Source of the DNA: Gnetum montanum
Lineage: Eukaryota > Streptophyta > Gnetopsida > Gnetales > Gnetaceae
DNA length: 64,000 nucleotides
Direction of reading: 5' to 3'
Assembly (NCBI GenBank): GCA_015680685.1
Contig: MNCI01007684.1
Coordinates: 379,459 to 443,458, forward strand
Positions 1 to 11,562 of this stretch are shown here, piece after piece. The notes under the pieces were generated by a model. That model ran no database searches, had not been told where the DNA came from, and saw only the letters and a program-made list of their open reading frames with translations. Every line of letters starts with the position of its first letter. The stretch's first letter is position 1. The translations under genes and the position numbers were made by a program.

Positions 1-745
1 AGTTTTTATGTTGAGCAGTAGGCTCAAAGGACATCATTGAGTTTTGTGATATACTCTTTCCTATATTTGCTAATAGTTTTTGTTAGAATCTTTGTGATAT
101 CCCTATTAGTAACCTTAGGTTGGCTATTGTCTGGGGGGTGATAGGGTGTTGTTAAGCTATGTTCAACCCCCAAGCATTGCATAAGCTTTCAAAAGGTGAT
201 GCCTGTAAAGTGGATTCCATAATTAGAAATTAATACATGTGGCATATCAAACCTTTTTACAACATTATATTGTACAAACCAAGTAGCAGTAGAAGATGTA
301 TAGTCAGTGACAACTGCTACTTCTACCCATTTCATACAATATTCAATAGTGACTATGAGTACAACTTTTCATTTGACATGGATGTGATGGGACCTATGAA
401 ATCAATGCCCCATATATCAAAGAATTCTAGTGGTTGGATATGCTTTTGAGATCCCTTCATTCAAGCAATCATTCCACCATCTCATTGGTAACATTCACAG
501 GTATGGATGAATTGGTGAGCATTCCTGAAAAGTATTGGCCAATAATACCTTACCATCAAAATTTTAATGGCCATGCATCTCCTAGCATAGTTTCCCCCAC
601 AAGAACCCTCATGAGCATCCTAGAGAACATGTAGTTGATTAGTATCAAGGATACACCAATGAACCAAGCCATTGACACACACCTTGTAGAGGTGTCCATT
701 GATCTCCATGAAACATTTCACTTGGTGAAGAAACTATTGTTTCCT
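1..745 (-). pseudogene. Integrase remnant of element A
   Basis: Translated on the minus strand, this stretch aligns segment by segment with 32960-33650 of element C on the plus strand, which reads as a Ty3/gypsy integrase (zinc-binding region with GGHYVEKHT and CECCQQ, then a catalytic core). Both copies share phrases such as the one around AQNSM near the left edge. The element would use the enzyme to insert its cDNA. Stops and shifts break the frame everywhere, so no product is expected. The C-terminal part and 3' LTR lie left of the window. Confidence 0.7.
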
Positions 746-2230
746 CTAGTTATCCAACCCTTGTGGAATCTCTTGAGTGAGAAGATGGGTAAAAATGCCA
801 TCATACCATTTAGGCTCAATAGGCAATTGTTCAGTTATAACCCTAGCAAAGAGGAGTTCATTAGGAAACAAATCAGATAGTGGGCTTTCTTTCTCTTTAT
901 TGTTCCATCGCAACCAAGGCATGTGGTTAGCAACCATATTCTTAGTTTCTTTTCAATCCACAATCGTAAGATCAAATTTCTACAAGATCACAAGTCATCA
1001 TATGAGACAAGGGCTTACTGTTAGCTTATTCATGAGGAAGCAGATGGTGCTATGGTCCATGTGCATGAACACTTTATATTCAAGCACATAGTACCTAAAA
1101 TTTTCTAATGCAAACACCATTGTCATCAATTATTTTTCTATGATGGTGTAGTTTAGTTATGCATCCATAATGATTTAACTTACATAGTGGATGTAGTACG
1201 AACATTTTTTTATCATCCAATTATGTAAGAAAAGCTCCAAAGGCATAATTCGATGCAAACGTCATAACATGAAATGGTCTAGACTAGTCAGGTGCTTGTA
1301 GAATTGGGGCTTCTACAAGTTTTTCCTTCAATTGTTGGAATGCTTTTTCACATTTTGTAGTCTAGAAAAATGGAGTTTGTTTCTTTGTCAGCTCAACCAA
1401 TGATTTTGTGATCTTAGAGAAATTCTCTATGAATTGCTGATAGTAGCTAATGTGTCTACGGAATGACCAAACATGTTTGACAGTTTCTAGTTGGCAAGTA
1501 ATTCCTTGGATGATCCCTATTTTTTTAGGGTCTACCTAAATTCCTGCTTATAATAGTTTGTGCCCCAATACAATGTTTTCTTGGACTATGAGATGGCGCT
1601 TTTTCCAATTGAGCCATAGATTTATTTCCGCACATCTTTTTAATACTTACTCAAGATGGTCCAAGGCTTACTCAAATGTAGCTTCATACATGGAGAAGTT
1701 ATCCATGAAGACTTCCATACCACTACCAATCTGCTATTCAAAAATGCTAAGAACTAGGCATTGGAATGTAGTAGGGTCATTACATAAATAAAAAGGCATC
1801 TTACAATATACAAATATCTCCTAGGGAATTTTGAATGTTATTTTGGCTTGGTTCTCTAGGAAAATTTGGATTTGATTATAGCCACTATAACCATTGAGCG
1901 AATTGTAGTAGCAATGCCCAAATATTGTCTAATACCTAATCAACAAATGGTAGTGGAAAATTCTCCTTAAATTTTTTCATGTTCAACAGCTAAAAATCAA
2001 TATAAAGCCACCACATGCCACCTTTCTTTGGCACAATCACGAGTAGAGTAACTCACTCACAATCTATAATGGTATATAGATGAACTCTACCTTAAGGATT
2101 TGTTTGATTTCCTCCTTGATGATTTGCTTTAGTTTGGAATTCAAACATCTATGTGGCTACCTATTATACTTCATAGCCTAGTGTAGATACGATGCTAGCA
2201 TATCCTAGGATGAATACCTGTGAATTTAGG
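746..2230 (-). pseudogene. Reverse transcriptase and RNase H remnant of element A
   Basis: On the minus strand the RT is recognisable by VIVPKKGG (about 2010-2040) followed by a decayed YIDF..LLN box, and by the strongly conserved NSLNGYSGYNQI (about 1867-1905), which corresponds to the FLDGYSGYNQI motif of Ty3/gypsy RT. RNase H follows toward lower coordinates, and the RNase H to integrase linker is the open stretch at 746-937 (HMPWLRWNNKEKE...). The plus-strand copy in element C (31512-32960) matches throughout. Stops in every frame show that it is inactive. Confidence 0.8.
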
Positions 2231-2640
2231 ATATGATGAAGCAAAGGCTAATGACATTTTCCAACTACATTCAACAACATATTTTTTTACTCTTGAGCAA
2301 GATTTGCATTGAATATGACCAACTTCCCATTTTTAAGAACACATATTCCATGCTAACTAGTAGAGTTTTTAATTCAAGGGGCTCTTGCTTGAAATTTTTA
2401 GGAATTTACAACTCTTTCCTATAGGTATCATCATTTGCATTATTGGAGAGTTGGTGAAGAACTTACTCTAGTTCATCCATACCTACAACATATGTACATG
2501 TTAGGATCTCAGTTGGTTCCATACAAAGTGTGATACTTTTAGAATTAGTGGTCATCCACTAGGTGCCCTCTTATTTTGTGGTTGCTATTATAGGCACCTT
2601 TGAATATCTACTTCAAGTGCACACTACTTGCATGCAAAGA

Positions 2641-2895
2641 TGAATGCTTATTTCATTGGCTAGAGTTTTTGCACACAATTGCACTATTGTATGTGATGCA
2701 TGGAACTTTCTTCTTCTTGATCTTCCTCAATGCATTTTCTTTAGATATTTTTAGGGAAAGATCTATGATGCTCATTCTTGCATCAATGATGCTTATCCAT
2801 GTCCTTCCGATGATGATTGGGAAGTCTCCTTTGTAGTTCTCAACCTTGATCACTAGGAAATCAATAGGAGAAGACCAACCGTAGATAGTGGTCAT
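2641..2895 (-). pseudogene. Retroviral-type aspartic protease tail of element A
   Basis: The minus-strand frame reads GWSSPIDFLVIKVENYKGDF then PIIIGRTWISIIDA, which matches the C-terminal half of Ty3/gypsy aspartic proteases, where the usual wording is PLILGRPFLATADA. The same segment is found at 30709-30960 in element C (GWSYPTDFLVIQVDN...FPIIMKRTCLSTVDA). The catalytic D-S/T-G triad is not readable here, so only the tail can be supported. It lies between gag and RT as expected for the element. Confidence 0.75.
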
Positions 2896-3239
2896 AATAT
2901 CTTCTATTAGTCCTAATGAAATAGTGATGGACTAGTCTACCAATTCTAATCAAATATTACTCTTCTTATGGGGTGGAAAGTTCCGAGTAGTATACATCTC
3001 ATAAGAAATTAGGTTGATGTCAAAACCTAAATTAAGAAGAGCTTTGCATAGTTTGTTTGCAACAATCTGCAAATAAATAAGAGAACTTCTAGGATTAGCT
3101 AATTCCCTAGGAAGGTTGCCAGCATGGATCTAGTTAGATACATCATGAGTGAGCATAATAGTATGGATCCTAGGTGTTATTTGGTTTGAAGGGGACTCAA
3201 AAGAATTTGATATAGAAGGAGATGGAGAAATAGGGTTGC

Positions 3240-3821
3240 CAACCATATGTGTATGTGAGGGCTTAGGTGGGCTGTGGAGTTAGAAGAAATGTCTTTTCTT
3301 AGATCAACTACCAAAACCACTTAGTTGATGAACCAATTGTAGATTAATGGCCCTAGTAGCATTATGTTGTTGTGGTTGAGCTAGAAGTTCACCCTACATG
3401 GATGGAGTAGGTGGTAGCTGTGTTGAAGGTGGAGGAAGATGTGTAGGAACAAGAGGAGGATAAGGATAAAAGGTGGTATCCCTTCCTACATGTAGAGAAT
3501 GGGTTCAATAATAATCAAGAGGGTAGTAGTGAGGTTGGAAAGTAGAAACTTGAGTAGAGGATTCACGTGGAGACAAGGGTTGCTAAATGTAGTACCCATA
3601 TGGGTCAAGTTTTTTGTAAGGGTATTATTGCCTTAGTGATGCCAGCATCCATGATTGTGGTTACTACCAGTGTTGGTACTACTCATATGATTGCAATGGA
3701 GCTCCACTTGGATAATGCTATTGTTGCTAGTGGGATTGCCTAGAACTACCTTGAGGATATGAAAATATTTTGGTTGTTTGTTTTTGTGCTAGTCATGAAT
3801 TCAAAACATACATTCTATAAG
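3240..3821 (-). pseudogene. gag C-terminal region of element A (left half)
   Basis: The minus-strand translation is rich in Pro, Ser, Gln and Tyr, typical of the linker between the nucleocapsid part of gag and protease in Athila-like elements. It can be aligned with the plus-strand stretch 30140-30400 of element C (shared wording around tacccTCTTC...CCTCCATC and SFESPSNQ). It ends abruptly at 3821, where the LTR of element B begins, and its upstream continuation is found at 11563 on the other side of B. Several stops are present. Confidence 0.6.
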
Positions 3822-4368
3822 TGTGATACTATTGTACTGACCTAAATCATCGGTGTAAGGCTGGACAGGAAACAGACACCGAGAGATCATCGGACAGCCA
3901 TAGCTGACCCTGCCTTCGCTTAAGGGCAAGTTGGAAAAGGGAACGAAGGTAGAGTGCCTTGGATGATTTGCACGCAAATTGACCAAGGACTTCCCTGAGT
4001 GTAAGCTATGACTAGCGCTGGGGTTATCGTAAATGAGATGTAAACAGAATACAAATGGCGATACGAAATGTAAACAGAGCACACTAAATTATAAATAAAG
4101 CATAAATAGAGTTATATTGTAAACAAAGCATAAACCAAAGTAAATAATGTAAATAGGAGACAATGCTGAAACTGTATTGTATTGTTCAAACAAGAATATG
4201 CACCAGTCAAAGCATAGCTGCACATGTGTGGATGGCAAGTCAAATGCCTAGCCCCAGAATGATATGACACGATGATGCAATGATGAAATGGGATGAACGT
4301 GAGAAAAACTTGGAAGCCAACAATCAGATGTGCTGAGTTCCCAAGGATTGCAAGTTCTATCCTTTTTC

Positions 4369-4468
4369 AGAATTGCCAATCTCTCCAATTTTTTAGAATT
4401 GTCAATTTTTCAGAATTGCCAATCTCTCAAATTTTTCAAAATTGCCAATCTCTCCAATTTTTTCCTCC
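4369..4468. repeat. Short tandem repeats inside the element B LTR
   Basis: The phrase CAGAATTGCCAATCTCTC recurs about four times with small changes over roughly 100 bases, with spacing near 30 bases. It lies in the R/U5 side of the LTR, just downstream (minus strand) of the TATA box. No function is evident. Confidence 0.6.
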
Positions 4469-4514
4469 CTCCATCTTCTTCTTTTTGCCTCTTCGTTTAT
4501 GTAAATTGATAGGG

Positions 4515-4522
4515 TATTTATA
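4515..4522 (-). promoter_or_regulatory. TATA box of the element B LTR
   Basis: The minus strand reads TATAAATA here, within the LTR about 830 bases from its 5' end. This position fits an LTR RNA polymerase II promoter at the U3/R border. The copy at 10722-11562 lacks this part because of its truncation. Confidence 0.5.
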
Positions 4523-4798
4523 GGGTTGGGCTAGGGTTTGGCTAGGGTTTTCAAGAAGGGAATCAACGGTTGGGAGATGAGAAGAAAACAGATCTAGTGG
4601 CATGTGTTCCATGGATAGTTGGCACGAGTTGGATGTGTGTTGGATATTTGTTTTCTTTGACTAGGTTCAATGTATTTTACAATTTGTGGGTCATTCAAGC
4701 CCATGAAAATACAAACAAATTACAAAAACAAGCTCTCAAGTGATAAAAATTTAAAGAAAATTTAGGAGGATTAGCTTCGGCTCTCGCCCGCTTGAAAA

Positions 4799-4821
4799 AT
4801 TATATATATATATATATATAT
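4799..4821. repeat. TA microsatellite in the LTR
   Basis: About eleven TA units. The matching place in the right LTR (about 10947 and 11016) also has TA runs, each followed by the same block of about 66 bases, so the microsatellite was already part of the LTR and the block was later duplicated there. Confidence 0.8.
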
Positions 4822-5349
4822 TGTGTTTTAGACCATGAGGGCTTACCATGCCCACAAATGGGGATTTATAATAAAATGTACAATAAGAGAAATTTGACTG
4901 CCCAACGTGACCTACAGTGTGACCTGTAGTGTGACGTCCAAAACTTGCAATTTTGAGATGAAATCTGGAATTTCTGAAGGCTGGGACCCATAGTTATCAA
5001 TAGTGGACCCTGAGGATGACTTGCACCCTTGAAATAAAGTCATTTTGGCTCAGTTTTGGGGCTCTAAAAATTGGTAACGCTGATCCGTATGTTGTGCAGC
5101 ATCTGAAAAAGTAACCAAAGTGTACTTAGCCAAAACCAAACATTTTGAACCTGAAACTTTTGATTCTAGATGCTGGAAGTTGGTGTAGTCGCCTGTGGGC
5201 CCCAGGGGAACCTTGCCTATTGAATCATGGGCCATCAGGGGCTGTTTTGGAGGCCTCCAAGTTTGGTCACGTTGTACTCATGTTGGGCAGCAAGATGACT
5301 TAGCTTAATTCTTGTCTAAAAGTGCTAGACCAAAATTAGTGGTGTTTCG

Positions 5350-6430
5350 TTCGTCCCTCTTTGTTGACATTTGGAGGAATCTACCTAAGAGGCATTGACA
5401 AAGAAGTGAAAAACACCATGAGCAACAAAGCATCAAACATTAACCATTAGCCCTTAGCTGGGAGTTATCGCATCATTTTCAAAAGTACATGGGATTGACA
5501 GAATGTGGTTCAAGATGCAAGGGAATCAATTGTAACCAGGGAAGCTAGGAGGTTAAGGGCTATGATTGCTGCTGGGATTTTTGAGAGAGGAATGCTCTCT
5601 TGTGCACAAGTCATGTCATTGGTCCTTGTCAATAGCTTGGTTTTCAGTAGACTTGGAACCAAGACATAGGAGGTGTGTTCTTTGGAGAAATGGGACTCTT
5701 ATAGAGTATTTGTGGGGCCCATTGTAAATAGTCAAAGCCATGCAATGATGTGTAACATGGTCTCTTTGAGACACGAGTGTAACGTTTTTTTCAAGACAAC
5801 TGCCTTCTCACCTGGGGCTTGTATGAGAATGGCCAATAGTCTTTTTGTTATGATGTCAATGGGGTCATGAAGACCTTTTTTGTGCATTTTGACCTTTGAC
5901 CTTTTTTTGTTTTCTTTTTTCTTCTTTTTTGTTTTTGTTTTTCCATTCTTTGTCTTTCTTTTTCTTTTATTTTTCGAAAGAGCTTGCTTTTTGTGCTGTG
6001 CTTGTGTATGAGCACTTGCATTTTGCATCATGTACTGTGTATTGTGTTTTGTGTCGCAACTACTAGAGAGCTACAATGTGCAACAGTGTATCAAGAGTTT
6101 TGAGATGAGTGGAATGTATCAAGGGGGATGTAATTGAATAGGATAAGGGAGCATGATGGGGAATAGGAGATGTGTCAGGAATCGGAAATGTACTTATGAA
6201 TGGATTGATTAACCCAGTCATGTGCATAAGGAAAAACGTGATACCTTGTCATCATGATGAAGTGCATCTATGCATGAACGCCTCAGAAGTATCATCCACG
6301 TGTAATTTTCAAACTAGACAGAATCATGAACAGCATCAGTTTCATTAGGGCCCCATGAGATGAATCATGCAACAAGTCTTTGTGGTATAGGAGCGGCCAA
6401 CTGCAATAGCAGATCTTTTCAAGTTTTTCT
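5350..6430. other. 3' untranslated part of element B, no gene recognised
   Basis: This stretch lies between the 3' LTR of B and its minisatellite field. A lysine-rich minus-strand frame near 5870-6030 comes from a pyrimidine-rich run of T and C on the plus strand and is low-complexity sequence, not a convincing protein. I see no integrase or RT motif. Confidence 0.5.
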
Positions 6431-7020
6431 TGGTCATCGATGATGTCGCCAGTTTATAGTCTTAGCATATTGTCATGGGTTAGTTTCATGTCATAACCCC
6501 TTGGACGGTGCTAGTTTAGCATCGTAGCGGACGGTGCATTACTTGTTTTATAGTCATAGTGGACTATGAAGAGGCAAACTAGTTTATAGTCTTAGTGGAC
6601 TGTGGATGCTAGTTTCATGTCATGGCAGATAGATGTAGCAGTTTAGTGTTATACCAGACAAAACTCTGTGGTATCAGTTTTAATTCATGATGCCAAGACC
6701 ATTATGTGGTATCAGTTTTAAGTCATGATCCAGGACTGTTCTGTGATATCAGTTTTAAGTCATGATGCCAGGACTATTCGATGGTATTAGTTTTAAGTCA
6801 TGATTCAGGATTTTTCTGTGGTATCAGTTTTAAGTCATTATGCTAGGACTATTCTGTGGTATCAGTTTTAAGTCATGATCCAAGACTTTTCTGTGGTATC
6901 AGTTTTAAGTCATGATCCAGGACTTTTCTGTGGTATCAGTTTTAAGTCATGATCTAAGACTTTTTTGTGGTATCAGTTTTAAGCCAGGACTGTCTGTGCC
7001 AGTTTATAGTCATAGCAGAC
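6430..7020. repeat. Minisatellite field with 37-38 bp units in element B
   Basis: From about 6667 to 6985 a unit of 37 or 38 bases recurs 8 to 9 times; each unit contains CTGTGGTATCAGTTTTAAGT, CATGAT and a GGAC-type end. From 6430 to 6667 looser versions occur (AGTTTATAGTCTTAG...GGAC and similar). Long tandem repeats in the 3' untranslated region are a known habit of Ogre/Tat elements, and this one lies between protease and the 3' LTR. Confidence 0.85.
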
Positions 7021-7623
7021 TAATGCTTACCTTGCTTGTATAAAGTGTGATGCTGCATGCATGGTCATGCTACGTGCCTACGAGATCCTGCAAAAAAAAA
7101 TCAACTAGGAAGAAAACAACATCAAGCGACACTTGCAGTACATAGAGTTAGAATGTATGAATGAAAGAAAAGCAATGTAAAATAATGATAGTTTTAGGCT
7201 GTTCTGGGCCGTAAGCTAGTTTCCGGCCTTTTCGGGCCATGTATTTTTGTAGTTTTATGTTTTTTTTATTCTTTTTCTTTATTTTCTAGAGTATATGTGT
7301 GCAACTAAATGTAACATAAATTTCTAAAGTGTAAAGCAAGATGTAAGGTAAATACTTGGAAAAGAAAGTAACGACCATGCAAGAATGTAAATCGTAAGTT
7401 GTAACTTGTAAACGAAAATTCAATGTAAGATGACGAGAGTTTGTAAATCTGTAATTTGTTGGCTCTAGTTTAAAGCCATTTCAGGCTTGGTACATCAGTT
7501 TAAAGTCTTGATGGACTGTTGCATCTGTTGTTAAAGAAAGGATTACCAATTTTATGCCATGGTGGGCCAAAGGTAGTAACACTTTCAAGAATTTTTAAAT
7601 GAAACCAACCATTTCTGATCGTG

Positions 7624-7868
7624 GCTAGTTTAATGTCATTGCAGATAGTTCGTAGTTTAACGTCATTTCAGACAATTCATAGTTTAACGTCATTTCGGAT
7701 AGTTCGTAGTTTAACGTCATTTCGGACAGTTCGTAGTTTAACGTCATTTCGGACAATTCGTAGTTTAGCATCATTTCGGATAGTTCGTAGTTTAATGTCA
7801 TTTTGGACAGTTCGTACTTTAACATTGTTTCGGATAGTTCGTAGTTTAATGTCATTTTGGATAGTTTT
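7624..7868. repeat. 27-bp minisatellite, about nine copies
   Basis: A 27-base unit containing AGTTCGTAGTTTAACGTCAT recurs about nine times. Because 27 is a multiple of three, long open frames appear on both strands (for example minus-strand MTLNYELSE repeated), but they follow from the period and have no start context or relatives. It is part of the element B 3' region and shares the AGTTTAA.GTC core with the 37-bp array upstream. Confidence 0.9.
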
Positions 7869-8104
7869 TATCATTCGTTCTAGTTGTTGAGTTGCCTCTT
7901 GATCTTTTGTAACTTAACATGTGCTGCTGGGTGTATTGGTATGATCTTATATTCACCTTCCCCTTCATTGGTGATGTCAAAGGGTAGTTCTGACCAAGAA
8001 ACATCAGCATGAATGGCTCCTATGTCTGTGTCTTCTTGTCTTTCTTCAGTGCTAGTTGGATTGTGAGTCAACGTTGGGTCCACGTTTTGATATATGTTCA
8101 TGGT

Positions 8105-8871
8105 TTCTTATTTAGGCTTAACAAACTCAATTTCTAACCCTTGACCTACCTCAAGGTATGAGGAAGTGATCGATGGTGTTGTATCCCCATGTATGATAAT
8201 CTCACCTCCCTCATAAGGTAGGTGGATCTCCTGATGGATTGGTGAAGATACGGCTTTAAGTTGAGCTAGCCAAGGACGTCCTAGGATCAAATTAAACCCT
8301 GGCATTTCATCAACCACTATGAATTCAGCCAATGTAGGGAATTGATCTCTGGCTATGAAATCTAAGGTAACCATGCCTTTCACTCTCATAGGGAACCACT
8401 GAAAGATCTCAAGAAAGAGGTTGTTGTATGTTGTACTTGTTCAGTGAGTCCTAATTTTTCGATGATGGAAAAAGGTATTACATTTTTTACTGCACCATCA
8501 TCGACATGCACCCTACGTATTTTGAAATGAGCAACCTGTATTGTTATGAACATAGGGGCCGTGGTGATTTCCCTTGTTTTCTCATGTAGCTTAATGTCCT
8601 TAATGCGAAACTCTAAGGATGTGGTCTTCCATTCCTGAAGTTGTGGGGATAATACTACATAAATGGATGGTTCATTTGTAGGAAGATCCTCACTAACAAG
8701 AATTGAAGTTAGCATCTGTACGAGAGCCTCTCGATGTACTGGTGAAGTCATTACTAGGTCATACAAACTTAAAGAAGTATTCTTTTGTTTTAAGGCTTGT
8801 GTGACTTGGGTCAATGCATTTGCTAGGTCTTTTCCGTTTGGGACATTCTTATCTGTAGAGATTTGGTCCAT
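8105..8871 (-). pseudogene. Protease region of element B
   Basis: The minus-strand frame 8871-8386 contains SLYDLVMTSPVHREAL, then VAHFKIRRVHVDDGAVKNV, which stands where Ogre/Tat proteases have the catalytic VDNGSSADI. The next frame (8389-8108) reads FIVVDEMPGFNLILGRPWLA and QLKAVSSPIHQEIHLPYEGG, a strong match to the tail of plant Tat-type proteases. The frame breaks once between the two parts (about 8386). The active-site motif DNGSS is altered (DDGAV), so the enzyme would be inactive even if made. Confidence 0.85.
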
Positions 8872-8879
8872 TTGACCTA

Positions 8880-10660
8880 GGATTCATATTTCTCATGGAG
8901 GGGTTTTTATGTTAGTAGCTGAGAAAGTTGGGTTTGGGATATGACTTGTAACTTCATCTTGGTTTTGGTGACTTGTACTAGGCTAATTAATGGATGGACT
9001 CATGGGGATGGTGTTTAGCAGTGTAGGCTTTGGCAGCCTAATTTGTGTCTATGGTTTTCTCTCTTCATGAGCTCTCTTTTTTTTTAAGTGCTCTCTTATT
9101 AGCCTATCGACAAGATGTTCTCACAAAGGTCATCGAGAAGTGGAGGTGGGTTGTGTGCCAAGGTGTTTTGGCACCTAGACCACAAAGAGAATGGGTCGAT
9201 TTTCATATGGTATGTTTGTTGTGGTGGAAACTGAAGGAGGTATGCAGATGATGAATGGTTTTGATGGTGCGGGGGATGAGCACATGGTAAAAGGGGTTTG
9301 AGGATATATTGAGGTAGGTGTGTTTTTTGAATGTCCATGAATCACAAAAGGCTTTCGAGGAACGTCTTGTCTATCTTCCACATGGACAGTATTAATCGAA
9401 TATGGAGCATCGTTGATTTTGGTATTGAGAGGATCTTTGTAGACCCCCATGGATTGGTTTTGAGGTCTTACTAGGTTTGTCTCATCGAATACTACTTCAC
9501 CCCCATTTATTATGTGTTGTATGTCTTGTTTTAATGCAAAGCAGTAATCAGTCCCATGACCACACTATTGGTGATATTCACAAAACCTATCCAACTTAAA
9601 TCCTTTTGGAATGGGAGGTTCGTTGGCTATTGCTAAAGTTGGATTTTTGGCCAATTTACAAAAGCGATCATGTCTTTGCAAGGCCACAGGAGACATTTGT
9701 TTGTGTTGAATAAGCCCAACCTTTAGAAGTTGATCAAGTAGTTGTGAAGGCTTCATGGACAATGATGTGTATTGAGCAGGTTCTTTCCTTTCGAAGGCAC
9801 GGGCATGACCTATGTTGTTGTTTCTTTTTGAGGAGTTTTTAGGTGTATGAGTGAGTGTGGTTCTTTCATAGTTATTTGGGATAGCAGGTTGTTTTCCCTC
9901 AGCCATTGCTGCTATTGTTGTTTTGGATTTATCTTTCCTCGTATGTTGGCTCCTAAAGGTTGAGTAGGCTAGGTCATTACTTGTTTGTGCTGCTTCTTTT
10001 ATGTCTTTGATTTGAATGAATGCTTGGCTCAATGTGTGTGCTTTTAGGTAGTAAAGTTTTGACTTAATAAAGTCATTCACAGCTAACTTAAGGATAATGA
10101 GTAAATATGTTTCAGGGATAGGTTCGTGAAGTTCGTTTAAGGCTACACTCCACCTTTGGATAAATTTCTACGTTGGCTCTAATGGCGCTTGTTTAACTTC
10201 AATCAAGCTATCTAATGTGGCCTCAGGTTTCAAATTGTACTTGAAATGGGTGATAAACTGATGCAAAAAACTCTCTAAAGAAGATATGGATCTACGAGGT
10301 AAAGATCGGTACTAGTCTAAGGCTTTTTCGGTTAAGGACATTGCAAACACTCGCAGAATTACATGGGGCCATGCTTGAAGTAAAAGACTTTCAGTTCTAA
10401 ATGTCACTAGGGGGCATTTGGGTCCCCTTCTCCATTGTACTTGGTCAGTTGAGGTAATAAGACTCCTTTTGGAAAGGTCAAGGGTGGAACTGAGGGGTCA
10501 ATTGGGTCATCTTGATAGAAATCTAGTACCTTGACTTCTTCATTGTTAAAATTTTTAAGGCATTTTAATTCCTCTGCCAATGAATGCATCATTTTTTGTG
10601 TGTCTGCCCATTCTTCGGCAATAGGAAAACTGGTGGATTGCACAGATTGTGGATGATAAT
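8880..10660 (-). pseudogene. gag of element B
   Basis: Minus-strand gag reads from about 10643 (SLAEELKCLKNF, then PKGVLLPQLTKYNGEGDPNA) through a retrotransposon gag domain (SLTEKALD, SSLESFLHQFITHFKY, FIQRWSVALNELHEPIPE) and the longest open part 10080-9565. A single zinc-knuckle-like motif FCEYHQ.CGHGTDYCFALK (about 9480-9580) is interrupted by one TAG that most simply comes from TGG. This wording is typical of Ogre/Tat gag. A proline-rich tail follows toward 9100. There are several stops, so it is dead. Confidence 0.85.
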
Positions 10661-10721
10661 GGTTTAATTATTGTATTGGAAAGGGAGAGAAAGGTTGTTG
10701 GGCTAACATTTGTTGTGGTGG

Positions 10722-11562
10722 GATCAATGGTTGGGAGATGAGAAGAAAACAGATCTAGTGACATGTGTCCCATGGATAGTTGGCACAAGTTGGATGTGTG
10801 TTAGATATTTGTTTTTTTTGACTAGGTTCAATGTATTTTACAATTTGTGAATCATTCAAGCCCATGAAAATACAAACAAATTACAAAAACAAGCTCTCAA
10901 GCGATAAAAATTTAAAGAAAATTTAGGAGGATTAGCTCCTAAATTATATATATATATATTTGTGTTTTAGACCATGAGGGCTTAACATGCCCACAAATGG
11001 GGATTTATAATAAAATTATATATATATATATATTTGTGTTTTAGACCATGAGGGCTTAACATGCCCACAAATGGGGATTTATAATAAAATGTACAACAAG
11101 AGAAATTTGACTGCCCAACGTGACCTGCAGTGTGACCTGTACTGTGATGTTCAAAACTTGCAATTTTGAGTTGAAATCTAGAATTTCTGAAGGCTAGGAC
11201 CCATAGTTATCAATAGTGGACCCTGAGGATGACTTGCACCCTTAAAATCAAGTCATTTTGGCTCAATTTTGGGGCTCTAAAAATTGGTGACGCTGATCCT
11301 TACGCTGTGCAGCGTCTAAAAAAGTAGCCAAAGTGTACTTAGCCAAAACCAAACATTTTGAACCTGAAACTTTAGATTTTGGATGCTAGAAGTTGGTGCA
11401 GTTGCCTATGGGCCCCAGGGGAACCTTGCCTATTGAATCATGGGCCATCGGGGGCTGTTTTGGAGGCCTCCAAATTTGGTCATGTTGTACTCATGTTGGG
11501 CAGCAGCATGACTTAGCTTAGTTCTTGTCTAAAAGTGCTAGGCCAAAATTAGTAGTGTTTCA
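10722..11562 (-). repeat. Truncated 5' LTR of element B
   Basis: This segment repeats the right part of the LTR at 4562-5349 and ends GTGTTTCA. It lacks the other 740 bases of the LTR, including TATA box, R and U5, and its left edge adjoins the gag start. A block of about 66 bases containing TTGTGTTTTAGACCATGAGG occurs twice (about 10948-11086) but once in the left LTR, so it was duplicated here after the LTRs separated. Confidence 0.8.

Larger units (their letters stand above)
3822..5349 (-). repeat. 3' LTR of element B (about 1.53 kb)
   Basis: On the plus strand the LTR begins TGTGATAC (3822) and ends GTGTTTCG (5349); the corresponding end of the right copy is GTGTTTCA, so the ancestral ends were TG...CA. 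The right 788 bases (4562-5349) are repeated at 10722-11562 with about 90 per cent identity by eye. A TATAAATA box lies on the minus strand at 4515-4522, which separates U3 (right) from R/U5 (left). Short direct repeats occur at 4369-4468 and a TA microsatellite near 4800. Confidence 0.8.
3822..11562 (-). mobile_element. Element B: Ogre/Tat-like gag-protease element inserted into gag of element A
   Basis: A 1.5 kb LTR (3822-5349) on the left and a truncated copy of the same LTR (10722-11562) on the right bracket minus-strand gag and protease. RT, RNase H and integrase are absent between them. Adjacent to the left LTR (its internal side) is a polypurine-like tract on the minus strand (AAAGAGGGACGAA, about 5350-5365). 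Gag begins within about 100 bases of the truncated right LTR, so the TATA box, R, U5, primer site and leader of the 5' LTR are missing. The two flanking 5-mers (ATAAG and ACTAT on the plus strand) do not match, so I see no clean target duplication. It is either a gag-only non-autonomous element or a deletion derivative. Confidence 0.75.

Noticed and set aside
5732-6031. Lysine-rich minus-strand frame
   Set aside because: Produced by a T/C-rich run on the plus strand; low complexity, no domain.
6430-7868. Possible CRISPR array because of regular repeats
   Set aside because: Repeats are back to back or nearly so, without unique spacers of constant length, and lie in a plant retrotransposon.
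7625-7874. Long open frames of repeated MTLNYELSE-type peptides
   Set aside because: They follow from a 27-base tandem repeat whose length is a multiple of three; no start context or relatives.
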